DNA of 64,000 nt from Siccibacter colletis (GTDB taxonomy: Bacteria; Pseudomonadota; Gammaproteobacteria; Enterobacterales; Enterobacteriaceae). Shown piece by piece: positions 63,779 through 64,000 of this stretch. The notes beneath the pieces are model-generated. The model was not told the origin of the DNA. It saw nothing but the letters and a program-made list of their open reading frames with translations, and did not search any database. The DNA is taken from NCBI RefSeq assembly GCF_000696575.1, contig NZ_JMSQ01000006.1, positions 1 through 64,000 of the forward strand, given 5' to 3'. The stretch's first letter is position 1. Every line of letters begins with the position of its first letter. The position numbers and the translations under genes were made by a program.

Positions 63779-64000
63779 TCAGAGCAGCGGTTCGACTGCT
63801 TCACGCATTTTCTTCACATGCAGCCCGTAGACCACCTGAACGTTATTACCTTGTTTGATGATGCCTTTCGCGCCGGTGGCCTTCAGCTGCGGTTCGTCGA
63901 TGGCGGTCACGTCGCGCACCGTGACGCGCAGGCGGGTGTAGCAGTTATCCACCACGTCGATGTTGTCGCGTCCGCCGAGGCCGGCAACGATAGCCGCGCC
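63779..64000 (-). CDS. PTS permease, C-terminal EIIB domain (partial)
   Basis: The last 73 residues of a PTS permease are in the window, and the rest lies beyond base 64000. They form an EIIB domain with the phosphorylated cysteine in DNCYTRLRVTV and the end VYGLHVKKMREAVEPLL. A C-terminal IIB agrees with the domain order IIC-IIB of AglA/GlvC-type alpha-glucoside transporters. It is the first gene of this operon visible on the minus strand. Confidence 0.9.
   Translation of the reverse strand, partial: GAAIVAGLGGRDNIDVVDNCYTRLRVTVRDVTAIDEPQLKATGAKGIIKQGNNVQVVYGLHVKKMREAVEPLL

Overview
The window is 64 kb of chromosome from a member of the Enterobacteriaceae, most like the Enterobacter/Leclercia/Klebsiella group. 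The evidence is near-complete protein identity to E. coli families, an enterobacterial 5S rRNA tail, and an E. coli-like gene order from the distal end of an rrn operon through kgtP-pssA-trxC-ung-srmB-nadB-rpoE-lepA-rnc-pdxJ-tadA-purL-glrK-glnB-hmp-glyA-csiE-suhB-isc-pepB-sseB-sseA. I cannot name the species. No phage, transposase, IS element, CRISPR array or tRNA gene was recognised.

Layout. (1) 1-620: the 3' end of 5S rRNA, a degenerate second 5S end holding an array of small hairpins, and a terminator. (2) 0.6-10 kb: a DUF4385 gene with a probable CTG start, then kgtP, yfiM, pssA, patZ, tapT, trxC, yfiF and ung. (3) 10-13 kb: FNR-controlled grcA, srmB, trmN6, and nadB with a perfect NadR box. 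(4) 15-24.6 kb: the envelope-stress operon rpoE-rseABC, lepA-lepB, rnc-era-recO, and pdxJ-acpS. (5) 24.6-35 kb: yfhL, a yfhH regulator divergent from murQ and a MurP-like PTS gene (a MurNAc-6-P module absent from this place in E. coli K-12), pgpC, tadA, mltF and purL. (6) 35-39.6 kb: the sRNA gene glmY with its sigma-54 promoter and GlrR boxes, followed by glrK-qseG-glrR and glnB. (7) 39.6-50.6 kb: hmp and glyA, then an accessory stretch in place of the K-12 yph/hca region (a MerR regulator, a carboxymuconolactone-decarboxylase-family gene, yghU, a secreted esterase, orphan hcaT, csiE and a Ni/Co-type exporter pair), and suhB. (8) 50.8-58.4 kb: a CspA paralogue with a cspA-type cold-box leader, trmJ and the complete isc operon. 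(9) 58.4-64 kb: pepB, sseB, then an alpha-glucoside PTS locus (RpiR-type regulator, GH4 6-phospho-alpha-glucosidase, PTS IIB end) that encloses sseA.

How it fits together. Most genes are housekeeping: RNA modification (tapT, yfiF, trmN6, tadA, trmJ), lipid synthesis (pssA, pgpC, acpS), Fe-S assembly (isc), protein export and translation (lepA, lepB), and envelope stress. Cell-wall sensing is a theme: MltF, the MurQ/PTS recycling module and GlrKR-GlmY (amino-sugar control) all lie within about 12 kb. The variable cargo is sugar uptake (MurNAc, alpha-glucosides) and small stress or metal modules at E. coli backbone junctions. I found no clearly new system. The best leads are the yfhH-murQ-PTS module with paired operator boxes, the interrupted alpha-glucoside locus, the CTG start and the hairpin array behind the 5S gene.
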